Origin: Fimbriimonas sp.
GTDB lineage: Bacteria > Armatimonadota > Fimbriimonadia > Fimbriimonadales > Fimbriimonadaceae
NCBI GenBank assembly: GCA_030447945.1
Contig: JAUJNV010000002.1
Span: 1 to 53,043, forward strand
Direction: 5' to 3'
DNA: 53,043 nt
Made by a program: the position numbers and the translations under genes. Positions within the stretch are counted from its first letter, which is position 1, and the number at the start of each line of letters is the position of its first letter. The notes under the pieces were generated by a model. The model made no database searches, was not told where the DNA came from, and saw only the letters and a list, made by a program, of their open reading frames with translations. Below are positions 39,020-48,325 of this stretch, piece by piece.

Positions 39020-39687
39020 TCCCCTCCCTCGTGGACGATTGAGGACTGCTACCCCTGGTGAGTACCTGAGACTCTTCATGAGCTACCGGTCGGACCACAA
39101 AGGCGCCATAACCGCGCTTGCCCGGGAACTGCGCGCTTACGGGATCCGGCCATTCGTGGCTCACTTGAGCATCCGCCATGGGATGGACTGGGTCGCATGT
39201 ATCGAGAGTGCTCTAGCGGAATGCGATGCGCTGCTTGCTGTGCACACTCCTGGCTACCACGAGAGTTCCTTTTGCATGCAGGAGCTTGGCCACGCTTTCG
39301 GACGAGGATACCGGTGATTGCCGTCCACGCTGGCGAAGCACCGCATGGACTTGGTGCTAAGCGACAGGCCATCATTGAAAACGCTGTAGGACTGCCTAAG
39401 CTGGCTCCAAGCATTGTAGGAGAACTTCACGCAGACAAAGGACACGCGACCGGTTCTTCAATGGTGCGGCGAATGCCCTCCGACGCACGGTAGACCCTGC
39501 CGCTAGAAGGCGAATGGCCACGCGACTTCAAGAATTTTCCGGGTGGACACCTGCTCTGCACGCTGCCTACAGGGACTGTGTCGTCGGAGTCGGCTCTCCA
39601 ATGGAAGTCAGCGGAGCAAGAGACACCAGTAGTACACCGACCACTTCGCAAGCAAATAAACTGCAATCTTCTCGGTATATTGCGTGA
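39012..39687 (+). CDS. TIR-domain protein, candidate NADase effector (two frame breaks)
   Basis: The TIR fold begins at about residue 18 with YLRLFMSYRSDHKGAITAL, then ARELRAYGIRPFVAH, WVACIESALAECDALLAVHTP, YHESSFCMQELGHAFGRG. In the next frame it continues as IPVIAVHAGEAPHGLGAKRQ. The Glu of CMQELG is in the position of the catalytic Glu of NAD-hydrolysing TIRs. Adding one G near 39312 and one base near 39442 gives a C-terminal helical extension (RDRFFNGAANALRRTVDPA) to a stop at 39685-39687, about 225 residues. Bacterial TIR proteins usually deplete NAD on phage infection; here the sensor could be the overlapping small gene or the extension itself. That role is inferred. Confidence 0.78.
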
Positions 39688-39765
39688 AGGAGCCCGGGTG
39701 GGCTTCTACCCACCCTCCCTTCGAGGATTTGAGCCTCTTCCATCTTCTTGCGTCCTGAGCATCGT

Positions 39766-40330
39766 CTATCCTTCGTCCGGTTGCAGCTTAAACGGAATGC
39801 GCATGTTGCCGCCGAGGCGGACGGACGTGTTCGGAGAGCGCTTGGCCTTCGTGTCGGCCTGGGGTATGTTGGCGCCGTCCGCGTGTCGACCGTCGCACTC
39901 GATCGTCGTACGAGAATCTGTCCACACGAAGAGACCGTCGCGCCGGTTCACCACCTCCACGTTCGCGAGCAGGAACGTCGCCGACGGGAGCGCGTCGACG
40001 CCCTCGCTTGCGCCGGTCTGTCCGTGCCTACCGTTAGGGGCCGTTACGTCCGACTTCCCGAGCAGGTAGTTCATCGTGTAGGTCACGCGCTAGGCGGAAG
40101 AGTCCACCACGCCGCCTGTAGCCCGGTGGCGGCCGCTCTGACCTTTATGGCACTTGTAGATCCCCTCGCACTACGTGTAGGGGAACAGCGACTTGTGCGT
40201 GGTATCGGCGAGGGAGCACAGGTCGTAGGTGACACTCGCGTGGCCGCACAGCGGGCTCGTCGTCACGACGAGCCCGCCGTTACCACTGAGGTCCCTAGGT
40301 GCGGGGGGGCGACCGCCGTAGAGAGGCCGA
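39766..40330 (-). pseudogene. Relic of a pseudopilin-like gene (C-terminal part)
   Basis: The open part (39766-40086) reads TYTMNYLLGKSDVTAP, PSATFLLANVEVVNRRDGLF and CDGRHADGANIPQADTKAKR. This is the layout of the closing region of DUF1559-like pseudopilins (RHN-GAN-AFADGHAK). Upstream in the same frame, interrupted by two stops, are KSLFPYT, EGIYKC and RATGGVVDSSA. The H-X9-DG glycine-aspartate pair is replaced by a Thr-Lys stretch. No prepilin signal could be found near 40330-40430, so the N terminus is lost. Confidence 0.5.
40251..40277. repeat. Perfect 13-bp palindrome
   Basis: GCGGGCTCGTCGT (40251-40263) and its exact reverse complement ACGACGAGCCCGC (40265-40277) are separated by a single C. 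It lies inside the pseudopilin relic, where no coding reason for it is apparent. There is no adjacent T-run. Confidence 0.7.
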
Positions 40331-40421
40331 TACCCGCCGTTAACGAACTAGTAACGGGGCAGGCCGCCAGGAAAGACTGGGCCAGCGACTCTTCCCTGGG
40401 CAGTACTCCCTGCCGGAGACT

Positions 40422-41038
40422 CTATGACTGATCGGATGGAATGTCCCGAGCCACGCGGAGCCTGTCCACAAAGAGCTCACGTTCCTCCACGTACTCGCGC
40501 CGAGTTCGGCCATTCTTCTCGTTCTGGATCATCTTGTTGAGGTTTCCGATCATCCTTCGGAGTTCCGGCTCGCTAGGCGGCGTCGGCGCGATCATCCCTA
40601 CCATCTCACTGAGGGGCTCCGATTTTAGGGCGGGGACGGGCTTGACTTGCCTTGGCGTACGATCCGCTTTGGCTGGCACCGCCATCTGGCCCATCGTCAC
40701 GGACGGCTTTTGACCCAGAGCCAAAACGAGCCCCAGCGCGCCCAGCACCGTGGCCACCACGCTACTCATGGCGACGGCGGTCCGCACACGAATCTTTTCA
40801 ACGCGGCCGCAGTCGCGGGTCATGATCGTGCCGTCCGTCCGGCGATAGTAGCGGCCGCAGATGCGCCCTTCGTGCTGCTGAAGTAGGGTGAGCGCCTCTT
40901 GCCGAGTCATCGCGGAGAGGTTGTAGACCTTTCGGTCGCACATCGAGCAGTGCCGCACCTGGTCGTCCCCGGACATCTCCTTCCACGAGGTGGGGCATCC
41001 CAGCACTACGCTCAGTTGCTCAGCGGATCGCGCTCCAT
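40422..41038 (-). CDS. Membrane-anchored protein with an N-terminal Cys-rich domain
   Basis: The N-terminal domain has CPTSWKEMSGDDQVRHCSMC, then VYNLSAMTRQEALTLLQQH, ICGRYYRRTDGTIMTRDC. I have seen this arrangement (W..M.G....RHC..C...VYNLS.MT..EA, then C.R.YRR.DGT..T.DC) as an unnamed, probably zinc- or redox-active domain before one membrane helix; here the helix is about residues 76-96 (AVAMSSVVATVLGALGLVLA). A Pro/Lys-rich linker and a charged helix follow. A clean frame begins at a GTG (41006). An ATG at 41038 (MERDPLSN) is the more natural start and would need one base restored near 41012. Confidence 0.65.
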
Positions 41039-41149
41039 CGTGTTATCCTCCAACCCACTGCATTATCCGTCGGTTCCGGGCTCCCTTCACCAGAAACGTA
41101 CGAGAACTATCCGGTGCCTCCGGAGATGACCCCGGAGGCACCAGGAGCG

Positions 41150-41965
41150 CTAGTCCAGGAACGCGACGTTCGCCATCGCTCTGGACCTCGTCTCCGTGTT
41201 CATCTGGACGCGGTGCCAGCACGGGAGGAGGATCGTCTTGTGGTCCGCGTGCGAGACGCGTCCCCGAGCGTGCACCTCCGGGTTTCGGCGCATGACCGTC
41301 CAGCTCGTGCGCGCGAACCGGGGCTCGTTGCGCAGGCGCTGGTACTCCTTTTCCAAGACCCCGTTCGGGTAGTCGCGGCAGACGTAGACCGTCTCGCCGC
41401 CCGACCGGTAGAGGAGCTCCACCCAGTGGGGCTTCCCCGCCCCGCGGCGGATCGGCTCGTGCGACAGGATCAGCTTCGGGTCCGGTTCGAAGCCCGGCGC
41501 CGGCACGAAGAACCACTCCCCCTGACGGAGGAAGGCCTCGTTGCGGCGAGACTGGCGGCGGTCGTGCCGCAGCCGCTTGCGCGACTGCTCCTCCCGTACC
41601 AGCTCCGGCTTCAGCGCCTCGAGCGCCGTCCGCACGGACGACACCCCCTCGGCATCGGGCACGGCGGCGACGAACCACGCGCGCTCGTCGTGGCCGCACA
41701 CGAACTTGTCTTTGCGCGACTCTTGGGTGAACCGCGCGAGCAGCAGCAGGTGCCGCTCCTTAGGCAGTACGTCCACGACCTCTACCTGGGCGAGGCCGGG
41801 TTCGGCGTAGATGTCGAAGAACTCGCCTTGGCGGTCGTGCGCCACAGCGACCCGGATCGGGCTCCCGCGGAGCCGCCGGGGCAGGCTCGTGAGCTGGTCG
41901 GGGGTGCGAAGGATGACCCTTGCGCCCATTTTTGCGAAATGCCTCTCGATGAGGTTTTTGTCCAA
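41150..41965 (-). CDS. Conserved-looking unknown protein, 271 residues
   Basis: I do not recognise a named family. The protein starts MDKNLIERHFAKMGARVIL, has an IRVAVAHDRQGEFFDIYAE strand region and VVDVLPKERHLLLLARF. A KFVCGHDERAWFVAAVP segment follows, then a Lys/Arg-rich helix, and it ends with SHADHKTILLPCWHRVQMN. Cys and His residues are spaced through the chain (CGHDE, CRDYP, CWH), so metal binding is possible but unproven. No signal peptide or membrane helix. Codon use matches the housekeeping genes, so it does not look recently acquired. Confidence 0.7.
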   Translation of the reverse strand: MDKNLIERHFAKMGARVILRTPDQLTSLPRRLRGSPIRVAVAHDRQGEFFDIYAEPGLAQVEVVDVLPKERHLLLLARFTQESRKDKFVCGHDERAWFVAAVPDAEGVSSVRTALEALKPELVREEQSRKRLRHDRRQSRRNEAFLRQGEWFFVPAPGFEPDPKLILSHEPIRRGAGKPHWVELLYRSGGETVYVCRDYPNGVLEKEYQRLRNEPRFARTSWTVMRRNPEVHARGRVSHADHKTILLPCWHRVQMNTETRSRAMANVAFLD

Positions 41966-42468
41966 ACAGATGCTCCTTAAGGTTCGGGCCAGCGCTGCCG
42001 GCCATAGCCGTTCACGTGGCGGAAGAGTCGGGAGCGTGGCGGGACGACGGTCTCGGCGGCGCCGCTTAGAAGCAGCGGGTCAAGGCCGACAGGGAACCGC
42101 CACGCTCAAGCTGGGTGGTGGGATCGTGTTCCATGTTCATTTGCCTCTTTCTATAGATGCCCGTCGATAGAGTGTGACGCGATGTGTCAAACGAAGGTTT
42201 CGTCTAACCCAGCCAAAACCATCGCCTGGATTTCCATGCCGAAGGATGCGCTCCGACGCCTCGGATGCGGCAGCCGTAACTCGCGATCCGGCTAACTTCT
42301 GCTGGATACGCTATGACGTCGGGCGAGATCAGCCATGCAATCAAGTTTATCCTGGGCCGCCTGACGCTCCCCTGATGCTCGAGAGGTCATGATCCCGCGC
42401 GAAATGAGCTCCGACAGCTTCGCACTCTTACCGATCGAGCCGTCCCATGTCGTCGCGGCAGGAGCACT
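41966..42468. other. Gene-free stretch with an 11-bp inverted repeat
   Basis: I see no gene here. The only structure is a perfect inverted repeat, GAGCGTGGCGG (42032-42042) and CCGCCACGCTC (42097-42107), with a 54-base loop. It could be a structured leader or a small mobile relic; nothing supports a specific function. Confidence 0.4.
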
Positions 42469-42971
42469 TCACTTCACGTTAGGCTTGCCACGTATGGGAA
42501 CCTTAATGTTCTCGTAGCCATACCGAACGTCGACAAAGCGGCAAGCGGAGCCAATCAGGACCGACTTCCGAACGATGATCTGGGTATGGGTGTTTTACAC
42601 GACGACGGTCGCCAAGAAGTAATGGTCGCCAATTGCGATTCCGTGCGGCTTGGGCACCCAGTGCCGTCGAACTGGAATGCACCATAGCTCTGGGCTAGCC
42701 TGTGACGACCGATTTGCACCTGAGGTGGGCAAGTGACGACAGGTCTCCGCGCCTTGGTTCCCGCTCCGAGTTCGGCAACGGAAAGTTTTGAGTACAGCGT
42801 TTCCGCACGGGGATGGATGTTCCACCTATGCCTCAACCTCGCCACAAGGCGCGCTGGAAGCCTCCCCCATGCCACGACTTTGTTATCCCGCCGTGCCCAG
42901 CATGTGCATGTTGCCGGCGGCCCACCCAACTCACCGGAAGAAGCGGCTTGGCACGAGGTTCCGGGCGGCAC
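42469..42971 (-). pseudogene. Possible remnant of a hexapeptide-repeat O-acyltransferase
   Basis: Peptides in successive minus-strand frames read PKPHGIAIGDHYFLATVVV, then NTHTQIIVRKSVLIGSACRF, DVRYGYENIKVPIRGKPNV and a stop at 42469-42471. The IGD-type turns and the HGYEN..VPI-like stretch resemble left-handed beta-helix acyltransferases of surface-glycan clusters. The sequence is broken and ends early, before the usual catalytic His-containing C-terminal turns can be recognised. The neighbouring methyltransferase and glycosyltransferases fit this reading. Confidence 0.35.
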
Positions 42972-42987
42972 CAGATGGAACGGATCC

Positions 42988-43698
42988 TCACTTGATGCCG
43001 AGGATGGCCACCTGGCTAGCCGTTCGATAAGGGTTTATGCCTGCGGGCACCGTATTCAGGACATGTACGCTCTTGCAGGACCTGCTTATGAGGCCGTAAT
43101 TGTCAAAGGCGGAATACGAATAAGCTAACCCATCTCCCTCGGAGATCGTGTATCCCTTACCTCTCGTCTTGATGTGGTCGGCGAGCTTCCAGAGCCGAAG
43201 CGAATTGAGGATCTGCTTGACGGACCGCTCGGTTAATGAGCCTTGGCCAAAGTTGTTAGAGTCGGAAATGAATACCGCCTTGCGCGCAACACGAAGCATT
43301 TCTTGAACGACTTTGTCAGGCGTCTTGACATGGTGCAGTACCGCAAACTCGCACACGACGTCGAACTGCCCGTCTTCAAAACCGAGGTGCATCGCATCCC
43401 CGTCGACCAGCTCGGCCTCCGACAGGCCCGAGGCGTATCCTATTTCTCTCAGCTCCCGTACAGGCTCGACGCCTAACACTCGCACATCCGGCCGGCGTTC
43501 TTTGATGTAGGAGAGCGTTCGCCCGGTACCTGAGCCTACGTCGAGAACTGAGCTTGCCCCGAGGTACTCGAGCGTCGAGATCATAAACGAGAGGGGGAGC
43601 AGATGCTCGTTCAGTCCGTGCATCTCCTCGTACTTAGAGGCCGTGGCTCCGTAGTACTGTCGCTGTATATCTACTTCTGCTGGCGTGCCCTCAGCCAT
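42988..43698 (-). CDS. Class I SAM-dependent methyltransferase
   Basis: Complete 236-residue Rossmann methyltransferase. Motif I is SVLDVGSGTGRTLSYI near residue 50, the acidic end of strand 2 is VEPVREL, motif III is VDGDAMHLGFEDGQFDVV, and the fourth strand carries CEFAVLHHVKTPD, typical of Methyltransf_11 enzymes. The C-terminal part (GKGYTISEGDGLAYSYSAFD) probably shapes substrate binding. Its place beside glycosyltransferases suggests sugar or lipid-linked glycan methylation; the true substrate cannot be read from the sequence. Confidence 0.88.
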   Translation of the reverse strand: MAEGTPAEVDIQRQYYGATASKYEEMHGLNEHLLPLSFMISTLEYLGASSVLDVGSGTGRTLSYIKERRPDVRVLGVEPVRELREIGYASGLSEAELVDGDAMHLGFEDGQFDVVCEFAVLHHVKTPDKVVQEMLRVARKAVFISDSNNFGQGSLTERSVKQILNSLRLWKLADHIKTRGKGYTISEGDGLAYSYSAFDNYGLISRSCKSVHVLNTVPAGINPYRTASQVAILGIK

Positions 43699-43928
43699 AG
43701 ACTTGTTTCTCTTCTGGGAAGACGAAAGAATCGTCCACCTCTAGCTCGAATTCCCTGCTCCTCCAGCCGCGGCTAGCTTACCTCTCGCCGTTGGAACCTT
43801 CGGTTAAGCCCCCCACCGGTGACCGGTGATACGGGCTGCCACCGGCCTCACCGGGATTGCGCCGATGAGCCCGGACCGAGCGCCCCTCGTCCCCCGTGCG
43901 CACGCTGCGTGTAAACTCCGCCCCTCGG

Positions 43929-45053
43929 ATGGAACGCGTCCTCATCGTCGGCAACATGGAGGCTGATGGCCAATACAGCATGCTGGGATTTTCCCATTGG
44001 CTCTACAAGGCCCTTCGAGCGAAGGGATTCGACGTGCAACTGATCCGCCCCCGGTGCCGGTTGGGCCCTCGCAGGAACACCCACCGGGGGGCCGCGAAGT
44101 GGCTCGCCTATGTCGACAAATTCGTTTTGTTCCCGCCTGAGCTACGGCGCGCGGCGCGGTCGGCTGACTTCGTGCATATCGTCGACCAGGGAAACGCCCT
44201 TTACGGTCGCCACTGTGGGCCGCGCTGGGGCATAACCGTTCACGATCTCTTGGCGGCGCGGGCAGCGCGCGGGGAGATCGAGGGGTGGAAGGTGGGTCCT
44301 ACGGGGACTTGGTTCCAGAAGTTGATCCTTCAGAGCCTTGCCGCAGCTGAGCACGTTGCCTGCGATTCCCAGGCGACGCGGAGCGACCTTCTCCGCCTGA
44401 CTTCTGTGCCTCCATCCAAAGTCACCCTCGTGCCTCTCGGCCTCCTCAATCCGATCAGCCGGATGAGCCGTCACGAAGCGGAGACGATCCTGTCGCGCCA
44501 CTCCCTATCCAGCCTGGCGGATTGTCCGTTCATCTTGCATGTTGGCGGCAACCAGCCTTACAAGAATAGGGCGGGCTTTCTGCGCATCGCTGCCGCCATT
44601 CGTCGAGAACCCGGCTTCGATGGTTTCCAGTTTGTCGCGGCCGGCCACCCGTTTGACCGAGAGCTCGCCGAGCTTTCCGAGGAGCTGGGGCTCGGGAACC
44701 GACTTGTAAATCCTTCTGGAATGCCTAATGAAGCGATTACGGCCTTGTACTCGACGGCACAGGCCCTGATTTTTCCCTCGCTTCAGGAAGGCTTTGGCCT
44801 GCCCGTATTAGAGGCCATGGCGTGCGGCTGCCCGGTGTTCACCTCGGATCGTGCTCCCATGACGGAGGTCGGGGGGGATGCCGCCGCTTATTTCGAACCG
44901 ACGCCCGCCGAGGGCGCAGCCACTGCCATCGCGCAGGAGTGGCACCGGAAGCATGAGATGGCCGAAAAGGGAAAGGCTCGAGCTGATCTGTACTCCCAAG
45001 AGGGATCCGCCAAGGCGTACGCCGCTTGGTACCGGGGAGCCCTTTCAGGTTGA
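43929..45053 (+). CDS. Glycosyltransferase family 4 (GT-B fold)
   Basis: The ATG at 43929 starts the N-terminal Rossmann strand MERVLIVGNMEADGQYSM; the frame is open a little further upstream without good content. The C-terminal nucleotide-sugar domain has FILHVGGNQPYKNRAGFLR near residue 205 and the EX7E-type motif in FPSLQEGFGLPVLEAMACG near 295. 374 residues, cytoplasmic. The TGA overlaps the TTG start of the next glycosyltransferase (TTGA), so the two are coupled and likely act in the same surface-glycan pathway. Confidence 0.92.
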   Translation: MERVLIVGNMEADGQYSMLGFSHWLYKALRAKGFDVQLIRPRCRLGPRRNTHRGAAKWLAYVDKFVLFPPELRRAARSADFVHIVDQGNALYGRHCGPRWGITVHDLLAARAARGEIEGWKVGPTGTWFQKLILQSLAAAEHVACDSQATRSDLLRLTSVPPSKVTLVPLGLLNPISRMSRHEAETILSRHSLSSLADCPFILHVGGNQPYKNRAGFLRIAAAIRREPGFDGFQFVAAGHPFDRELAELSEELGLGNRLVNPSGMPNEAITALYSTAQALIFPSLQEGFGLPVLEAMACGCPVFTSDRAPMTEVGGDAAAYFEPTPAEGAATAIAQEWHRKHEMAEKGKARADLYSQEGSAKAYAAWYRGALSG

Positions 45054-46213
45054 AGATCCTTCACATCATTTCCTCGGCCGACCCGGCTCACGGGGGACCC
45101 ATTGAAGGAATCCGGCAACGCGCCGTGGCGCTTACCGGGCGAGGTCACACGGTCGAGGTCGCCTCGACAGACGATCCATCGTCGGCCTTCATCGCGGACT
45201 TCCCGCTTCCCCTCCACGCTCTCGGGCCTGGGCGTACGGCCTGGCAATACTCCAAGCGTCTGAAGGACTGGCTAGTCCGACACGTCGACGACTATGACGC
45301 GCTCGTGGTTAACGGCCTGTGGCAGTACCCGGGTGTCGCCTTGCGTGCGGCCGCCAAGAGGAGAAAAAAGCCTTACTGGGTATTCACCCACGGCATGCTC
45401 GACCCCTGGTTTAACCGTGTGTATCCGCTGAAGCGCCTCAAAAAGAGTCTCATCTGGCCCTGGCAGCACGCGGTCCTTCGCGACGCTCAGGCTGTCCTTT
45501 TTACGAGTGAGGAGGAAAGGCTACTCGCACGACAATCATTTCGCCCGTACCACGTTCGGGAACGCGTGGTCGCGTACGGCACCTCCGGTCCCGTCGGAGA
45601 TCCCGCAGAGCAGGCGAAAAGGTTCGACCAGGAATTCCCCCAGCTGAGGGGTAAGAGGAAGCTCCTTTTTTTGAGTCGCATCCACCCGAAGAAGGGCTGC
45701 GACCTTCTGCTGGAGGCCTTCTCGGATCTCGCGGGACGAGATCCCAGCCTCGTCCTCGTAATGGCGGGCCCCTGTGCCTCCTCTTACCGAGCGGAGCTTG
45801 AAGCCATCGTCGTCCGCGGTGGTCTTGAAGGCCGCGTCGTGTGGACAGGCATGCTGCAGGGAGACATGAAGTGGGGGGCATTCCGCTGTGCCGACGCGTT
45901 TATCCTGCCGTCGCACCAGGAGAACTTCGGCATCGCCGTCGTCGAAGCGCTGGCGTGCTCCGTGCCGGTTCTCATCACGCGGCCGGTCAATATCTGGCGC
46001 GAAATCGAATCCGACGGCGCCGGCCTCATAGCTGACGACACGCTTCAAGGGGTGAAGTTCCTTCTCGACCGATGGCTCGAGGTCTCCCAGGAGGAGCGGC
46101 GTGCGATGGCAGGAAACGCGGTTTGGTGCTACCGTAACCGCTTCACTCACGAGAAGGCGGCCGACAGCCTATTGGAGGCCGTCCAAAGCGCGATGAACCT
46201 GCCGCCCCGGTAG
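45050..46213 (+). CDS. Glycosyltransferase family 4 (GT-B fold), second gene
   Basis: 387 residues. The TTG at 45050 overlaps the preceding stop and gives the usual first strand LKILHIISSADPAHGGPIEG; GGGGAG lies upstream. The donor domain has LLFLSRIHPKKGCDLLLEAF near 210 and PSHQENFGIAVVEALACSVP near 290, with the conserved Glu pair. VFTHGMLDPW near 115 is typical of GT4 enzymes like WbuB and related mannosyl- or rhamnosyltransferases. Donor and acceptor are unknown. The next gene, asnB, is convergent. Confidence 0.92.
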   Translation: MKILHIISSADPAHGGPIEGIRQRAVALTGRGHTVEVASTDDPSSAFIADFPLPLHALGPGRTAWQYSKRLKDWLVRHVDDYDALVVNGLWQYPGVALRAAAKRRKKPYWVFTHGMLDPWFNRVYPLKRLKKSLIWPWQHAVLRDAQAVLFTSEEERLLARQSFRPYHVRERVVAYGTSGPVGDPAEQAKRFDQEFPQLRGKRKLLFLSRIHPKKGCDLLLEAFSDLAGRDPSLVLVMAGPCASSYRAELEAIVVRGGLEGRVVWTGMLQGDMKWGAFRCADAFILPSHQENFGIAVVEALACSVPVLITRPVNIWREIESDGAGLIADDTLQGVKFLLDRWLEVSQEERRAMAGNAVWCYRNRFTHEKAADSLLEAVQSAMNLPPR

Positions 46214-46270
46214 TCGAGGAAGTCCCGTCCTCTCTGCCTTGCCCACCACTTCCCCCGCTCCTTATCCAGC

Positions 46271-48078
46271 TCACTTCGTGACAAATGCCTTGTAAAGCTC
46301 CAGAGCCCACGGGCGGAAGCCGGCCTGGGTATCGTAGCGGCGGTCCGCGTCCGTTAGCCAGTCTCTGAGCGGCACCGTGAAGCCGGTTTTCTTACGCTGC
46401 ACCACCGCTTCCGGCAGAGGCGGCCTCACGGCTTGAGCGAGGTCCTTCTTGCCCAGCCTGAAGTCTGGCCCGCTTCCTACTATAGGAGCCAGTGTACGCC
46501 ACACCTCCGCATCCACCAAGGGTACGCGGATCTCCAAAGAGTGGGCCATGCCCGCCCAGTCCGTGTCGCGCAAAAGTTGGTTCTGCATGTACCAGCACGC
46601 CTCCAAGGCCGCAACCCTGAGATGGTCACTCCGGTTGCCCTCGATCGTCTTCCCCAGTCTCTCTATGATGTTCAGCTCGGATAACCCGGACCGCGCCAAC
46701 TCCGGGTCGAGGACCTGCGGAAGCTCCCAAGGCATGAAGAGGCCGCGCCGGAGGAGGTACGCCTCGTGGTACGTACCCCCGAACTCGAGTAGGCCGGCCA
46801 TCTTGGGCTTCATCCTGGCCTTGAAGAGGGCCCCGCTCAGCAGTCGGAAGCCCTTGCCCAGTTGCCGATGACCCGGCAAAGCGCCGACGAGCCCTGCTAA
46901 ACGCGGAACCTGGGAAAACGACGGGTACCCACCGAGCAGCTCGTCGCCTCCCAAGCCGGATAGAGCCACCTTGAACCCCCGGCTGGCGGCCGCCCTGCTC
47001 ACGAAGTAAGTGTTGATGCCGTCTATCGTCGGCTGGTCCATCGATGACAGCAGGTAATCCAGCTCCTGTCGGAAGTCGTCCCGCCGGACATAGCTCGTCG
47101 TGTGCGTCGTGTGATAGTGCCCGGCGACCTTCGCCGCGAGTGGCGCCTCGTCCTGTTCGGTCCCGCGGTACTCGTCGAAAGCTAGAGTTACCGTGCTGAC
47201 CGGCGCCGTCTGCGCTTCGACGGCGAGGCCGGCGAGCGTAGCCGAATCCAGCCCCGCCGAGAGAAAGACGGCTACTGGTACGTCCGCTAGGAGATGATGC
47301 TTCACCGAATCCAGAAGGGTCTGCCGGAATAGTGCAGACCGTTCCTCGTGCGGAAGCTGGACGGGGTTCTCACTGCTTGCGGCTAAGTCTGCGGCGAGGT
47401 CTGTCCACTTCCAGGTTCGGAAGCATCCGTCCGCGCCGACCCACATTGCTGTTCCGGCCCCTGCCCCGCGGATGCCTCGGTATAGCGTGTGCGGCTCCGG
47501 AACCGAGCCCAAAAGTAAGAAGCCGACATGGCCCGCGGGATCCGGGCTCGAATCGACCTCATTGCTCGCGAGTAGCGCTTTTACCTGCGACGCGAAACGA
47601 AATGTGTTTCCTTCGAGCGCATAAAATAGGGGCTTGATGCCGAACGTATCCGTGGCAAGGAACATCCCTCTTTTAGCCGTATCCCATATGGCAAAGGCGA
47701 ACATTCCACGGAGCCTAGGCAGCATGTCTTGGCCGTAGAGGCGGTAAAGATGCAGCAATGCTTCGGTGTCGCAGTGGGATCGGAGTCGCACGCCCTGGTT
47801 GATCAACTGCGTCCGCAGCTCCGGATAGTTGTAGATCTCGCCGTTAAAGACGACGTGCAGTTGCTCGTCCTCAGTCGCCATCGGTTGATGGCCAGCCGCA
47901 GACAGGTCGATGATGGAGAGCCGTCGGTGGCCCAAGCCCGCGACTCCATCCTCTGAGATGAAGACGCCGGAGTCATCAGGGCCCTCGTACGCATGTGGTC
48001 CCGCACCGCGAGGATCTCGTCGCGGTCCACCGCGCGAGGTGAGCCGCGCATGGCTAAAACACCGTTGATGCCGCACAT
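46271..48078 (-). CDS. asnB: Asparagine synthetase (glutamine-hydrolysing), one frame break
   Basis: The ATG at 48078 gives MCGINGVLAM, with the nucleophile Cys2 of the class II glutaminase. VRDHMRTR should run directly into GPDDSGVFISEDG; one G is missing near 47987 in the run AGGGCCC, so the rest lies in another frame that is open to 46271. Further glutaminase motifs are GHRRLSIIDLS, FNGEIYNYPELR and SHCDTEALLHLY. The synthetase half has VAVFLSAGLDSATLAGL (the PP-loop), SGLGGDELLGGYPSF and EIRVPLVDAEVW. About 602 residues. In glycan clusters these enzymes often amidate sugars or act in a peptide-like modification; biosynthesis of Asn is equally possible. Confidence 0.9.
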
Positions 48079-48325
48079 TAAGAAGATCGGGCGAAGGGCG
48101 CGATACCGCGCACGAAAAGCGCAGTCTGGTGAGGCTAGACCCACGGCCATGCTGCCAGCCATAATCATGGCAGACCTGCTCCTGATTCGGCAATGGCGTC
48201 AGGTCATGGGCCACTTCTGTGGATTCATCGCAAGGCCCGGAAGATCACCGCTTCAGCCAACGTACGGCACAAGAACAGACCGGAAGGCAGGAGGAGTGGT
48301 AAACCTCTCCTAGGACACCTGCCGC

